Shown one piece after another: positions 1 through 8,253 of a stretch of DNA of 64,000 nucleotides. The notes under the pieces are model-generated. The model saw only the letters and a program-made list of their open reading frames with translations, was not told the origin of the DNA and did not search any database. The stretch comes from Pseudomonadota bacterium. GTDB taxonomy: Bacteria > Desulfobacterota > Binatia > Binatales > Binataceae. The translations under genes and the position numbers were made by a program. Where the stretch lies: positions 1-64,000 of the forward strand of contig JAJPJA010000150.1 of the NCBI GenBank assembly GCA_021324455.1, in the 5' to 3' direction. Numbering within the stretch: position 1 is the first letter of the stretch; each line of letters opens with the position of its first letter.

Positions 1-2
1 AC

Positions 3-110
3 GACGAGCTGCTCGTCATCAAGCAGCCCGCGCCCCTGGCCGACCAGCTCGAGCGGGTTCGCAAGGCGGTCGAGCGGTGCCCCAAGAACGCGCTGGAGCT
101 CGTGCCGTGA
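3..110 (+). CDS. Ferredoxin, C-terminal fragment
   Basis: Only the last 35 codons lie in the window, so the start is missing. The visible tail reads KAVERCPKNALELV followed by a stop. The Cys-Pro within a 'CPxxAL' ending is typical of the last cluster ligand in small 3Fe-4S/4Fe-4S ferredoxins that serve cytochrome P450s and other oxygenases. The stop codon overlaps the GTG start of the following SDR gene (GTGA), which points to a shared transcript and coupled translation. The electron-donor role is inferred from the family; its partner would lie upstream, outside the window. Confidence 0.6.
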   Translation, partial: DELLVIKQPAPLADQLERVRKAVERCPKNALELVP

Positions 111-1039
111 GTCCCGACCGGTTGAGCCTGGCCGGCAAGGTCGCGATCGTGACCGGCGCCGGCAACGGCATCGGACGCGCGGAAGCGCTGCTGCTGGGGC
201 GTGAGGGCGCCAAAGTAGTCGTCAATGATCTCGGCGGCGATACCAAGGGCGAAGGCGCGGACCGCGGCGTCGCGCAGAAAGTGGTGCAGGAAATTCAGGC
301 TGCGGGCGGCACGGCGGTGGCCAACGGCGATTCGGTCGCCAGCTACGAAGGAGCGGCCAGGATCGTGGAGACGGCGATCAAATCGTTCGGCCGCCTCGAC
401 ATTCTCGTGAATAACGCCGGCAACGCCCGCCCGCGCGTGATTTACAACCTCAGCGAAGAGGACTGGGACGCGGTAATCGCGGTGCATCTTAAGGGATGCT
501 TCAACATGGTGCGGCATGCCGCGCCGATCATGCGCGAGCAGCGCTCGGGAGTGATCATCAATACCGGATCGGAATCCGGCCTGGGGCATTTCGGTCAGGC
601 CAATTACTCCGCCGCCAAGGAAGGAATCATCGGGTTTACCCGCACCGTGGCGCGCGACCTGGGCCGCTTCAACATCCGATGCAACGCGATTCGGCCCCGC
701 GCGCTGGACACTCGATTGGCCGGCGGCGAGGGCGGCGGCGTCGAAGCCGGAATCAAGCTGGCGCAAACCTTCGGCAATCACGTGCTGGGCAATCGCAGCA
801 TGCACACGCCGCGGCCGGCCAAAGCGGAAGAAGTGGCGGCGCTGGTGGCGTGGTTGTGCACGGATTCGATGGCCGGGATTAACGGCCGCACCTTCCAAAT
901 CGGCGGCGGCGAGGTCGGCCTGTGGTCCGAACCGGAACTGGTCAAGTCCTCGTTCCGCGAACAAGGATGGGACCTCGACGCGCTCGACCAGGACGTGTTG
1001 CGCAGCTTTCTGGTCGGCGACATCATCGAGAACAAGTAA
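107..1039 (+). CDS. Short-chain dehydrogenase/reductase (SDR)
   Basis: A 310-residue classical SDR. The nucleotide-binding motif TGAGNGIG is near residue 16, NNAG follows the central strand, and the catalytic YxxxK is seen as YSAAKEG. The long insert before the C-terminus (around SMHTPRP) and the overall length resemble SDRs grouped with hydroxysteroid or acyl-CoA metabolism and are longer than the minimal 250-residue form. The GTG start is chosen because it overlaps the ferredoxin stop by 4 nt and places the Rossmann motif at the usual distance from the N-terminus; an ATG 30 nt further upstream lies inside the ferredoxin gene. Substrate unknown; NAD(P)-linked oxidation of a secondary alcohol is the family expectation. 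Confidence 0.85.
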   Translation: MSPDRLSLAGKVAIVTGAGNGIGRAEALLLGREGAKVVVNDLGGDTKGEGADRGVAQKVVQEIQAAGGTAVANGDSVASYEGAARIVETAIKSFGRLDILVNNAGNARPRVIYNLSEEDWDAVIAVHLKGCFNMVRHAAPIMREQRSGVIINTGSESGLGHFGQANYSAAKEGIIGFTRTVARDLGRFNIRCNAIRPRALDTRLAGGEGGGVEAGIKLAQTFGNHVLGNRSMHTPRPAKAEEVAALVAWLCTDSMAGINGRTFQIGGGEVGLWSEPELVKSSFREQGWDLDALDQDVLRSFLVGDIIENK

Positions 1040-1062
1040 TTTCAGGAAATGGAGTTTCCGCC

Positions 1063-1563
1063 ATGAGCATCATCGACGATGCCCTCAAAGCCAACGCCGC
1101 CTATGCGGCCAACTTCAAGCTGGGCAAGCTGGCAACGCCGCCCGCCAGAAAACTCGCGGTGCTGGCATGCATGGATGCGCGATTGACGATCGAGCCGATG
1201 CTGGGGCTGTCCACCGGCGACGCGCATATAATCCGCAACGCCGGCGGCATCGCCACGGAAGACGCAATCCGCTCGCTGATCATTTCGCATCACCTGCTCG
1301 GCACGCGGGAGTTCATGGTCATCAACCATACCGGCTGCGGGATGCTGACCTTCAAGGATTCAGACCTGTTGCAAAAGCTCGAGCGCGAACAGGGCGTGTC
1401 GGTGCTGTCGCCCGCGCATTTCCATGCCTTCGAAGACCTGGAGGCCAACGTGCGCCGGCAGATGGGCCGCATCCGGTCGCATCACTGGATACCCAGGGAA
1501 ATTCCCGTGCGCGGGTTTATATATGACGTCGCCAGCGGAAAACTCAATGAGGTGAAAGTCTGA
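1063..1563 (+). CDS. Beta-carbonic-anhydrase-family protein
   Basis: A 166-residue protein with the compact beta-class carbonic anhydrase pattern: CMDAR (Cys36, Asp38, Arg40) near the N-terminus and HTGC (His89, Cys92) after the central strand, giving the three zinc ligands and the Asp-Arg dyad. NAGG at about 59-62 is also family-typical. It belongs to the short subgroup often annotated as carbonic anhydrase-like, in which hydration activity is not always established. It begins 23 nt after the SDR stop, behind a GGAAATGGA Shine-Dalgarno-like stretch, so it probably shares the SDR transcript. Expected role: cytoplasmic CO2/bicarbonate interconversion or a related zinc hydrolase activity. Confidence 0.8.
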   Translation: MSIIDDALKANAAYAANFKLGKLATPPARKLAVLACMDARLTIEPMLGLSTGDAHIIRNAGGIATEDAIRSLIISHHLLGTREFMVINHTGCGMLTFKDSDLLQKLEREQGVSVLSPAHFHAFEDLEANVRRQMGRIRSHHWIPREIPVRGFIYDVASGKLNEVKV

Positions 1564-1620
1564 AACCGGTTGCTGATGGCATTTCCCGCCGCGCGGGAAG
1601 CACAAACAGGGAGGCGTGCG

Positions 1621-2118
1621 ATGAAAAGGTCCGGTTTATTTGTTGGATTGCTGGTCCTGGCCGCAACCGTCATCTGCCTGACGCATCCGGCCGCTGCCGA
1701 CGACCGGCAGGCGATAACCGACGTGGAGCATAAACTCGCCGACGCGACCAACGCTAATGACGCGCTCAAATATTACGATACCAGCGATCAGACCACGCTG
1801 TTCGACATGAGCGGTCCGCCGCGCGAGTACCAGGGGCAGAAGGCGATTCGCGGCGACTTCGAAAAGGCGTTCGCCGGGTTTAAGGACCTGAAAGTCACGT
1901 TTGTGGAATTACAGGTGGACTCCGACGGCAAGTTGGGCTACGCCCACAGCGTTCAGCACTTTACCGGTAAAACCGCTGACGGCAAGCCGGTCGATATCAC
2001 GTTCCGGCAGACGGACGTGCTGCGCAAGATCGACGGTCAATGGAAAATCATTCATCAGCACATCTCGCTCCCGGTGGATATGAAGACCGGCAAGGCGGAT
2101 ATGGAATCGAAGATGTAG
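1621..2118 (+). CDS. Secreted SnoaL/NTF2-like protein
   Basis: A 165-residue protein with an N-terminal signal peptide: Lys-Arg, then a hydrophobic stretch to about residue 23, then an AAADD cleavage region. The mature part has the SnoaL/DUF4440 ketosteroid-isomerase-like pattern, with an early helix (AITDVEHKLADATNANDA), a central segment ending in the HFTG turn, and a C-terminal WKIIHQHIS strand typical of these folds. The internal ATG at 1621 is preferred over one at 1570 because GGGAGG precedes it and it gives a proper signal peptide. Enzymatic function cannot be assigned; many relatives are small-ligand binding or isomerase-like. Confidence 0.75.
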   Translation: MKRSGLFVGLLVLAATVICLTHPAAADDRQAITDVEHKLADATNANDALKYYDTSDQTTLFDMSGPPREYQGQKAIRGDFEKAFAGFKDLKVTFVELQVDSDGKLGYAHSVQHFTGKTADGKPVDITFRQTDVLRKIDGQWKIIHQHISLPVDMKTGKADMESKM

Positions 2119-2270
2119 CACGAACAGTCCTTTCCCACTCGCCGCGGGCAGGGTTTTCTTTCGGGAGAATGAGGACGATTTTCTCACGTGGAAAAACTCC
2201 CGTCAGTGGGGAGAGCGTCCCGGGAGAGGACGGCCTTGCAAGGCGCGGGCGGGCGTCAGCCCGCAGCCTG

Positions 2271-2357
2271 GATGCGCACACCGGAAATAATCGTTCCGCG
2301 TTGATTCCTCCGCCTCCCCGCTGACGCTCTCAGTTTCGCTGCCGGTCGCAATGACAC
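2271..2357. repeat. Interspersed repeat, copy A
   Basis: A stretch in the 256-nt gap between the SnoaL-like gene and the convergent methyltransferase gene. It shares a well-conserved core of about 50 bp (ACCGGAAATA, TTGATTCCTCCGC, CCCCGCTGAC) and the TCGCAATGACA end with a second copy near 9.2 kb in the same orientation. The left part of the gap (2119-2270) contains a GC-rich dyad around GCGGGCGTCAGCCCGC and no convincing gene. Function unknown; probably a non-coding genomic repeat. Confidence 0.6.
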
Positions 2358-2374
2358 TGCGGGCGGCGCGGCCG

Positions 2375-3517
2375 TCAGCTGCGCCACAGCCGTTCGCTGG
2401 CGATGCGCGCGCCGTCAACCATCGCGCGCAGCTTCGCCCAGGCTATTTCCGGATCGACCCGCGAAGTGCCGGCGGTGCCGAAACCGCAGTCGGTTCCGGC
2501 CATCACGTTTTCCCGCCCAACCAGCTCAGCCACGCGGCACAGGCGCTGCGCGATTAACTCCGGATGCTCGATAAAGTTGGAAACCGAGTCGATCACGCCC
2601 GGTATCAGGGTTTTGCCCTGCAGCTTGACCTGCGAAAACAGCTCCCATTCATGCTCATGGCGCGGGTTGGCGGCTTCGTAGGAAATTGCGCCGACGTTGG
2701 CCCTCAGCACGATGTCGATAATGTCGCGCAGCGCGACGTCATGATGATGCGGCCCTTCGTAATTGCCCCAGCATAGATGGATCCGCAGGCGTTCGGGCGC
2801 GATGCCGCCGATCGCGTGATTGAGCGCTTGGAGGTGCAGCTCGGCGATTTTCCTGAATTCGGCCAGGCTCTTGTCCTTGTAATGGGTATGGCGCGCCATC
2901 GCGAGATCGGGGCAGTCCACCTGAAGCGTGAACCCGGCCGCACTGATGGCCTGATACTCGGTCTTCATGGCGTCGGCCAAAGCGCCGATATACTTCTCGT
3001 GATCCTTGTAATGCTGGTCGGGCAGAAAGAAGGAGATTACGCCGGGCGAGGCGGCGGTCAGGAAACCGCGTTCCTTTGAAGCGCCCAGCGCCGCGGCCAG
3101 ATTTTCAATGTCGGCCTGCACCGCCGCCGTGTTTTCATAGCGTACGGGTCCGTTGCATGCGGGCATGCCCAGTTCGGGGACGCCGATTTTTCCCACGGTG
3201 CGGCGCGTAAAACTGCGGAACTCGGCCAGATCCGCGGCGCCGGGAATACGGCCCGATGCACCTTTGAATCCGCTCAACCGATCCTTGACATAGGTGGCGT
3301 AGGACGGTTTGCTCATCTCGCCGTCGTTGACCAGATCGATTCCGCTTTCGATCTGACGCCGCACCACTTCGGCGACCGCCGTGCGCACCCGAGCCTGCAT
3401 CGCGGCGCGGTCAACCGTCTTGCCGGCTTCGCCCGCGCGCACCATTTCGAGCAGATCTTCGGGCCGCGGCAGGCTTCCGGTATGAGTGGTCAGGATTCGT
3501 TCACTACTGCGCATCAT
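2375..3517 (-). CDS. MetE/UROD-like cobalamin-independent methyltransferase
   Basis: A 380-residue protein of the methionine synthase II (cobalamin-independent) C-terminal-domain family. It begins with the characteristic ILTTHTGSLPRP, and contains QVDCPDLAM near 199. Candidate zinc ligands are His247 and Cys249 (HLCWGN), Glu281 (YEAANP) and Cys344 (GTDCGFGT), matching the His/Cys/Glu/Cys set of MetE. It is about half the size of full MetE and lacks the N-terminal domain, as in core-MetE-like and alkyl-coenzyme-transfer proteins. The ATG at 3517 is chosen over 3556 because GGAG sits 8 nt upstream. It may methylate homocysteine or act in degradation of a methylated compound; context does not decide. 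Confidence 0.8.
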   Translation of the reverse strand: MMRSSERILTTHTGSLPRPEDLLEMVRAGEAGKTVDRAAMQARVRTAVAEVVRRQIESGIDLVNDGEMSKPSYATYVKDRLSGFKGASGRIPGAADLAEFRSFTRRTVGKIGVPELGMPACNGPVRYENTAAVQADIENLAAALGASKERGFLTAASPGVISFFLPDQHYKDHEKYIGALADAMKTEYQAISAAGFTLQVDCPDLAMARHTHYKDKSLAEFRKIAELHLQALNHAIGGIAPERLRIHLCWGNYEGPHHHDVALRDIIDIVLRANVGAISYEAANPRHEHEWELFSQVKLQGKTLIPGVIDSVSNFIEHPELIAQRLCRVAELVGRENVMAGTDCGFGTAGTSRVDPEIAWAKLRAMVDGARIASERLWRS

Positions 3518-3651
3518 GGCGTCATCTCCATTGACGTTGTGCGGGCAACATAGCAAAGCGGCCCGCGCATGGCATCGTGCTGTCGATAGCCGGGTTGACG
3601 CGCGCGCTGAAGCTCTTGACCCGAGTCCGCTGCGCGGGGGACAAGGCTTTG

Positions 3652-4914
3652 ATGGCGCAGGATAACCTCCACGCGCTCGGGCGGCTGGGTGTGGCGCTGG
3701 CGCTGGGACTTCTGATTGGACTGGAGCGGGGTTGGGAGAGCCGCGAACTGCCTGAGGGAGCGCGCTCCGCCGGCCTGCGCACTTTTGCCATCATCAGTCT
3801 GCTCGGCGCCGTGATTGCGGTGCTGGCTCCCGACGCGACCGTGCTGCTTGCGGCCGGCTTTATCGCGATGGCCGCGCCGGTCGCGCTCGGTTACTGGCGC
3901 GAATCTCAGGATCGGCATATCGGGATTACGACTGAGATCACCGCGCTGCTTACCTTCGCGCTGGGCGCGCTGGCCGGCAGGGGCGAGCTGGTCGCGGCGT
4001 CCTCGGCCGCGGTCGTGGTCGCCCTCCTGCTGGGTTTCAAGCCCGAACTGCACCATCTGGTGGCGCGCATCGAACGCGAGGAACTGCTCGCGACGCTGCG
4101 GCTCCTGCTCATCTCCGTGGTGATCCTGCCGATTCTGCCCAACCGCGGTTACGGACCCTGGCACGCGATCGATCCTTACCGGCTGTGGTGGCTGGTCGTG
4201 CTGGTGGCCGGCATATCGTACCTGGGTTACTTCGGGATCAAGCTGCTGGGGCGCGAGCGCGGCATTCCATTGAGCGGTCTGCTGGGCGGGATGGTCTCGT
4301 CGACCGCGGTGTCGGTCAACTTTTCCCGTCTGGCGGTAGAAAAATCCGGCAGCCGGGATCTGCTGGCATGCGGAATCGTAATCGCCTCGGCCACCATGTT
4401 TCCGCGGATGCTGGCGATGGCGGCAGTGGTTGCGCCGGATCTGGCCGTGTCGCTCATCGCGCCGATGCTGGCTGCGGGGGCGGTGGCGTTTGCTCTGGCC
4501 GCCTGGCAGTTATGGCGCGGCAGCAACCAGGACCTCGGCGCTCATCAGCAGCTCGATCCCCGCAATCCCTTCAACCTGCGCTTCGCGATCGAGTTCGGCC
4601 TGCTGCTCGCCGCGATCATGGTGATGGCGCGCGGCTTCCGAGCCTGGCTCGGCAGCGGCGGTCTGGTCGCGGTCGGCGCGATTTCCGGCCTGGCCGACGT
4701 CGACGCGATCACGGTATCGGTCGGATCCATGTTTCACGCGGGGCAGACCGGCATTGTCGCGGCGCAGGGCGCGATTTTAGCCGCCGCCGCCGTCAACACC
4801 GTCGTCAAGGCGGTGCTTACGGCCGCAATCGGCGGGTTGCGGATGGGTCTGTACGTGGCGGTTCCGCTGTTGGCCGCGCTCGCGGCCGGCGCCGCCGCGT
4901 GGTGGCTGTGCTGA
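3652..4914 (+). CDS. MgtC/SapB-DUF4010 membrane protein
   Basis: About 420 residues, almost entirely hydrophobic, with roughly twelve predicted membrane segments. The first 150 residues carry the MgtC/SapB signature (LGLLIGLERGW, then GLRTFAIISLLGA); the remainder matches the DUF4010 arrangement (GYFGIKLLGRERG, GLLGGMVSSTAVSVNFS). The family is an uncharacterised inner-membrane protein, sometimes linked to magnesium or metal homeostasis. An ATG at 3652 is preferred over 3577 because it places the first membrane helix at the N-terminus and has GGGGGA upstream. Divergent from the MetE-like gene with about 130 nt between starts. Confidence 0.75.
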   Translation: MAQDNLHALGRLGVALALGLLIGLERGWESRELPEGARSAGLRTFAIISLLGAVIAVLAPDATVLLAAGFIAMAAPVALGYWRESQDRHIGITTEITALLTFALGALAGRGELVAASSAAVVVALLLGFKPELHHLVARIEREELLATLRLLLISVVILPILPNRGYGPWHAIDPYRLWWLVVLVAGISYLGYFGIKLLGRERGIPLSGLLGGMVSSTAVSVNFSRLAVEKSGSRDLLACGIVIASATMFPRMLAMAAVVAPDLAVSLIAPMLAAGAVAFALAAWQLWRGSNQDLGAHQQLDPRNPFNLRFAIEFGLLLAAIMVMARGFRAWLGSGGLVAVGAISGLADVDAITVSVGSMFHAGQTGIVAAQGAILAAAAVNTVVKAVLTAAIGGLRMGLYVAVPLLAALAAGAAAWWLC

Positions 4915-4995
4915 AGAGCCGGCTGGCGAACAACATACCTTTCGGATATATGGCTCTTACAGATCGCGCCCGCGCGCGCGGCAAGGAGCTTCGTG

Positions 4996-5799
4996 ATGAC
5001 CGATTACAGCAAGTACAAAGCCGTGCTGGTGGAAAAGGACGACCGGGTCGCAACCGTAACGCTCAACCGGCCCGACTCGCTCAACGCGGTCAACGACGAC
5101 ATGAACGCCGACTTCGACACGCTGTTCCACCAGCTGTCGCGCGACGAAGAGGTGGACGCGATCATAATCACCGGTGCGGGGCGCGCGTTTTGCGCCGGCG
5201 GCGACATCAAGAACATGGACGCGCGCAACGCCGCCGCGGCGCGCGATTTTCCCATGAACCCGCGCGATCCGGGTCAGCTCCTCAATGACATCCTCGACGT
5301 CCAGCAGCCGATCATCGCCGCCATCAACGGCGACGCGATCGGCCTTGGCGCCACCATCGCGCTGTTCTGCGACATTACGATCGCGGCCGAAACCGCCCGC
5401 CTGGGCGATACCCATGTGCGCATCGGCGTGGTGGCCGGCGACGGCGGCGCGGTCATCTGGCCGCCGCTCATCGGACCCAACCGCGCCAAGGAATACCTGA
5501 TGCGCGGAAATCTGATTAACGGCGCCCAAGCGGCCCGCCTGGGGCTGGTGAACTACGCGCTGCCGGCCGCCGAAGTGATGCCGAAGGCGAAGGAAATCGC
5601 GCGCGAACTGGCCGACGGATCGCGCTGGGCTATCCGCTGGACCAAGCAGTCGGTGAACAAGCTGGTCAAGAAGGCGCTGCATCAGGTGCTGGATACGTCG
5701 GCAGCGTTGGAAGCGGTAACCTTCGTCACTCCGCAGCATCGCGAAGCCGCGCGCGCGTTCGTCGAAAAACGCAAGCCCAACTTCCGCGCGCCGAAGTAG
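4996..5799 (+). CDS. Enoyl-CoA hydratase/isomerase family protein
   Basis: A 267-residue crotonase. The first oxyanion-hole segment is AGRAFCAGGDIKNMD and the second is GDAIGLGATIALFCD, followed by LGDTHVRIGVVAGDGG. The usual second catalytic Glu position falls within this VVAGDGG stretch, where an acidic residue (Asp) is present, as in several non-canonical hydratases/isomerases. An AAGGAG ribosome site at 4983 with 7-nt spacing selects the ATG at 4996 over the adjacent GTG at 4993. Likely acts in beta-oxidation or CoA-ester degradation in the cytoplasm; the exact substrate is not evident. Confidence 0.88.
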   Translation: MTDYSKYKAVLVEKDDRVATVTLNRPDSLNAVNDDMNADFDTLFHQLSRDEEVDAIIITGAGRAFCAGGDIKNMDARNAAAARDFPMNPRDPGQLLNDILDVQQPIIAAINGDAIGLGATIALFCDITIAAETARLGDTHVRIGVVAGDGGAVIWPPLIGPNRAKEYLMRGNLINGAQAARLGLVNYALPAAEVMPKAKEIARELADGSRWAIRWTKQSVNKLVKKALHQVLDTSAALEAVTFVTPQHREAARAFVEKRKPNFRAPK

Positions 5800-5983
5800 C
5801 CGCGCCCCGGGCCCGTCCGATCCTGACCCGGCATGTGAGGCGTCAATTTCCGCGGTTGTTGTGGATTTCATCGGTCAGTTGCGCCGCGGATGCGGATGCG
5901 TGCGCGCGCGGCCCCGGTTTGGATGAAAATTTTCTGCAAGTTCGGCGCGCGTTGCCGTTCAAAGCTCCGAGGGCCTTGGCGGT

Positions 5984-6970
5984 ATGTACGGCGGCGAAAT
6001 CGGATCGCGGCTGCGCGGCATCTGTCCCGATCCGCGGATGGCGCAAATCCTGTCTTTGGGGATTCTGCTTTCCGCCGGCGCCTGGCTGCGCGATTTCAGT
6101 CTGCGGCCCGGCCAGATCGCGCTGACGTTCGCATGCGGACTGCTGTGCCAGAAGCTGTGCGAACGCTTTGCACGGCGGCCCTCCAGCTCCATCCGCAGCG
6201 CCGTCATCACCTGCTTCAGCGTCACGCTCCTGCTGCGCGCCAATAACTGGTGGATACATCCGGCGGCGGCCGGGGCCGCGATTGGATCGAAATTTGTCCT
6301 GCGGATACGCCGCAAGCATCTGTTTAATCCCGCCAATTTCGGCGTGCTGTTCGCGCTGGCGACGCTTCCGGGAGCGTGGGTCTCCGCCGGCCAATGGGGC
6401 CAGGACGTGGCGCTGGCGGGATGGATGGTATCGATGGGCGGCGTGGTCACCCGTCAGGCGCGGCGCGCCGACATCAGTTGGTCGTTCCTCGCCTTCTATG
6501 TCGGTGCGCTTGCCCTCCGCGTGATGTGGCTGGGTCAGCGATGGCCCGTCCTGACCCATCAGTTGAGCAGCGGCGCCTTGCTGCTGTTCGCCTTCTTCAT
6601 GATCTCCGATCCGATGACCACTCCCAACCATCGCCGCGGCCGCATCGCGCACGCCGCGGCGGCCGCCGCAATCGCGTACCTCTGGCAATTCCATTTCTAT
6701 CGCACCAACGGCCTTTTATGGGCGCTGCTGATTGCGGCTCCAGCGGTACCGCTGTGGGACCTGATCTGGCCGGCGCCTTCATTCCGATGGATCGAAGGAG
6801 AAACCAATGAAGCGGAGCCGCAATCCACGGCGGATGTTCGCCTTCGCGATCGTGCTGGCGGGGCTGTCGACAATGCCGTTGACGGCGATGGCTTTTTGCG
6901 GGTTTTACGTGGGCAAAAGCGATGCGTCGCTCTACAACCACGCCTCACAAGTCGTGATGGTGCGGCATGA
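5984..6970 (+). CDS. RnfD/NqrB-like membrane subunit
   Basis: A 328-residue polytopic protein resembling the RnfABCDGE-type electron transport complex subunit D family: DPR near the start, HLFNPANFGVL after the third or fourth helix, and a late FMISDPMTTP motif, which is the site region for flavin attachment in RnfD/NqrB. The other Rnf subunits are absent, so this belongs to the orphan subfamily, here paired with a DUF2330 gene. The last 55 or so codons overlap the 5-prime end of the DUF2330 gene by 164 nt and read as low-hydrophobicity Arg/Gly/Asp-rich sequence. A natural end near SFRWIEGETNE would be expected, so a small frameshift near 6800 is possible. Start: ATG at 5984, weak ribosome site; ATG at 6038 is an alternative. 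Confidence 0.7.
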   Translation: MYGGEIGSRLRGICPDPRMAQILSLGILLSAGAWLRDFSLRPGQIALTFACGLLCQKLCERFARRPSSSIRSAVITCFSVTLLLRANNWWIHPAAAGAAIGSKFVLRIRRKHLFNPANFGVLFALATLPGAWVSAGQWGQDVALAGWMVSMGGVVTRQARRADISWSFLAFYVGALALRVMWLGQRWPVLTHQLSSGALLLFAFFMISDPMTTPNHRRGRIAHAAAAAAIAYLWQFHFYRTNGLLWALLIAAPAVPLWDLIWPAPSFRWIEGETNEAEPQSTADVRLRDRAGGAVDNAVDGDGFLRVLRGQKRCVALQPRLTSRDGAA

Positions 6971-8177
6971 TGACAAAACCGTGCTGAGCCTGATGAACGA
7001 CTACCAGGGCGAGCCGTCGCAGTTCGCCCTGGTGGTTCCCGTGCCCGAAGTTCTGCGGCGCGATCAGATTCACGTCGGCAACCGCGCCCTGTTTCAGCGT
7101 ATCGACGCGTACAGCGCTCCACGCCTGGTCGAATATTACGATCCCGACCCCTGCCAGAGGCCCATGATGATGAGGGGACTGGAAATGTCGGCTCCCGCGG
7201 CTCCAATGAATCAGGCGGCGGTCATGAAGGACAAGAGTCTGGGCGTCACGGTGGAGGCCCGATACACGGTGGGCGAATACGACATTGTCATTTTGTCGGC
7301 CCGGCAGTCGGACGGACTCGAACAGTGGCTGCGTCAAAACGGCTACCACATCCCCGCCGGAGCAAGCCGCGCCCTCAAGCCATACCTGCGCCAGAACATG
7401 AAGTTCTTCGTCGCCCGGGTCAATCTGAAGGAGCACGCCGCTATCGGCCTCAGCTACCTGCGCCCGCTTCAGTTCGCGTTCACCTCGCCCAGGTTCATGC
7501 TGCCAATCCGGCTCGGGATGCTCAACGCGCAGGGACCGCAGGATTTAGTGATCTATGCTTTGACCGAAAACGGGCGCGTCGAGACTACCAACTATCGGAC
7601 GCAAAAGCTGCCTACCGGATCAGATCTGCCCGGATTCGTGCGCGGCGAATTCGGATCCTTTTACAAGGACATGTTCGACCATCAGGTGGAACTGAGCGGG
7701 AAGACCACGGTGTTCACCGAGTATGCGTGGAACATGGGATGGTGCGATCCGTGCGCCGCCGATCCGCTTACCCGCGAGGAGCTGCGCCAATTGGGCGTGT
7801 TCTGGATGGATCGGGACATTGAGCCGCCCGACGCGCCCCGGCCGCTGCTGTTTCCGATACAGGCGGCGGTGCCGGTGATGATCACACGCCTGCACGTCCG
7901 CTATTCGGCGGATTCATTTCCTGAGGATCTGGTTTTCCAGGAGACGCAGGATACGGATAACTACCAGGTCCGCTTTGTGCTGCATCGGCCATGGCAGGGA
8001 TCGGCCAATGAATGTCCGTCAGCCAAAAGCTATTTCGAAGAACTGGAGCAGCGCCGCCGGAACGAAGCGCGCAACCTCGCCGACCTGACCGGATGGGACC
8101 TGGGCGAGGCCCTGCGCAAGGCGGGTCTGAATCCGTCGGCAAAGCCCACGCCGTGGTGGCATGGACTGTGGGATTGA
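6807..8177 (+). CDS. DUF2330 domain-containing exported protein
   Basis: A 456-residue protein with a clear Sec signal peptide (Lys-Arg-rich start, hydrophobic core to about residue 29, AMAFCGFYV at the cleavage region). The mature part matches DUF2330: an early FCGFYV, a long beta-rich core containing FALVVPVP, LEQWLRQNGY and FFVARVNL, and a conserved C-terminal region around WNMGWCDPCAADPLT. Cysteines at several conserved positions could form disulfides in the periplasm. GAAGGAG precedes the ATG at 6807. Function unknown. It follows and overlaps the RnfD-like gene, so the two products probably work together at the inner membrane, perhaps in redox delivery to the periplasm (inference). Confidence 0.75.
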   Translation: MKRSRNPRRMFAFAIVLAGLSTMPLTAMAFCGFYVGKSDASLYNHASQVVMVRHDDKTVLSLMNDYQGEPSQFALVVPVPEVLRRDQIHVGNRALFQRIDAYSAPRLVEYYDPDPCQRPMMMRGLEMSAPAAPMNQAAVMKDKSLGVTVEARYTVGEYDIVILSARQSDGLEQWLRQNGYHIPAGASRALKPYLRQNMKFFVARVNLKEHAAIGLSYLRPLQFAFTSPRFMLPIRLGMLNAQGPQDLVIYALTENGRVETTNYRTQKLPTGSDLPGFVRGEFGSFYKDMFDHQVELSGKTTVFTEYAWNMGWCDPCAADPLTREELRQLGVFWMDRDIEPPDAPRPLLFPIQAAVPVMITRLHVRYSADSFPEDLVFQETQDTDNYQVRFVLHRPWQGSANECPSAKSYFEELEQRRRNEARNLADLTGWDLGEALRKAGLNPSAKPTPWWHGLWD

Positions 8178-8253
8178 AACAGACGGCCGCCGAACCGGAT
8201 CATCCACTTGGCATCGGATATGCGGCACTACGCCGTCCGATCCGGCGGATCGA

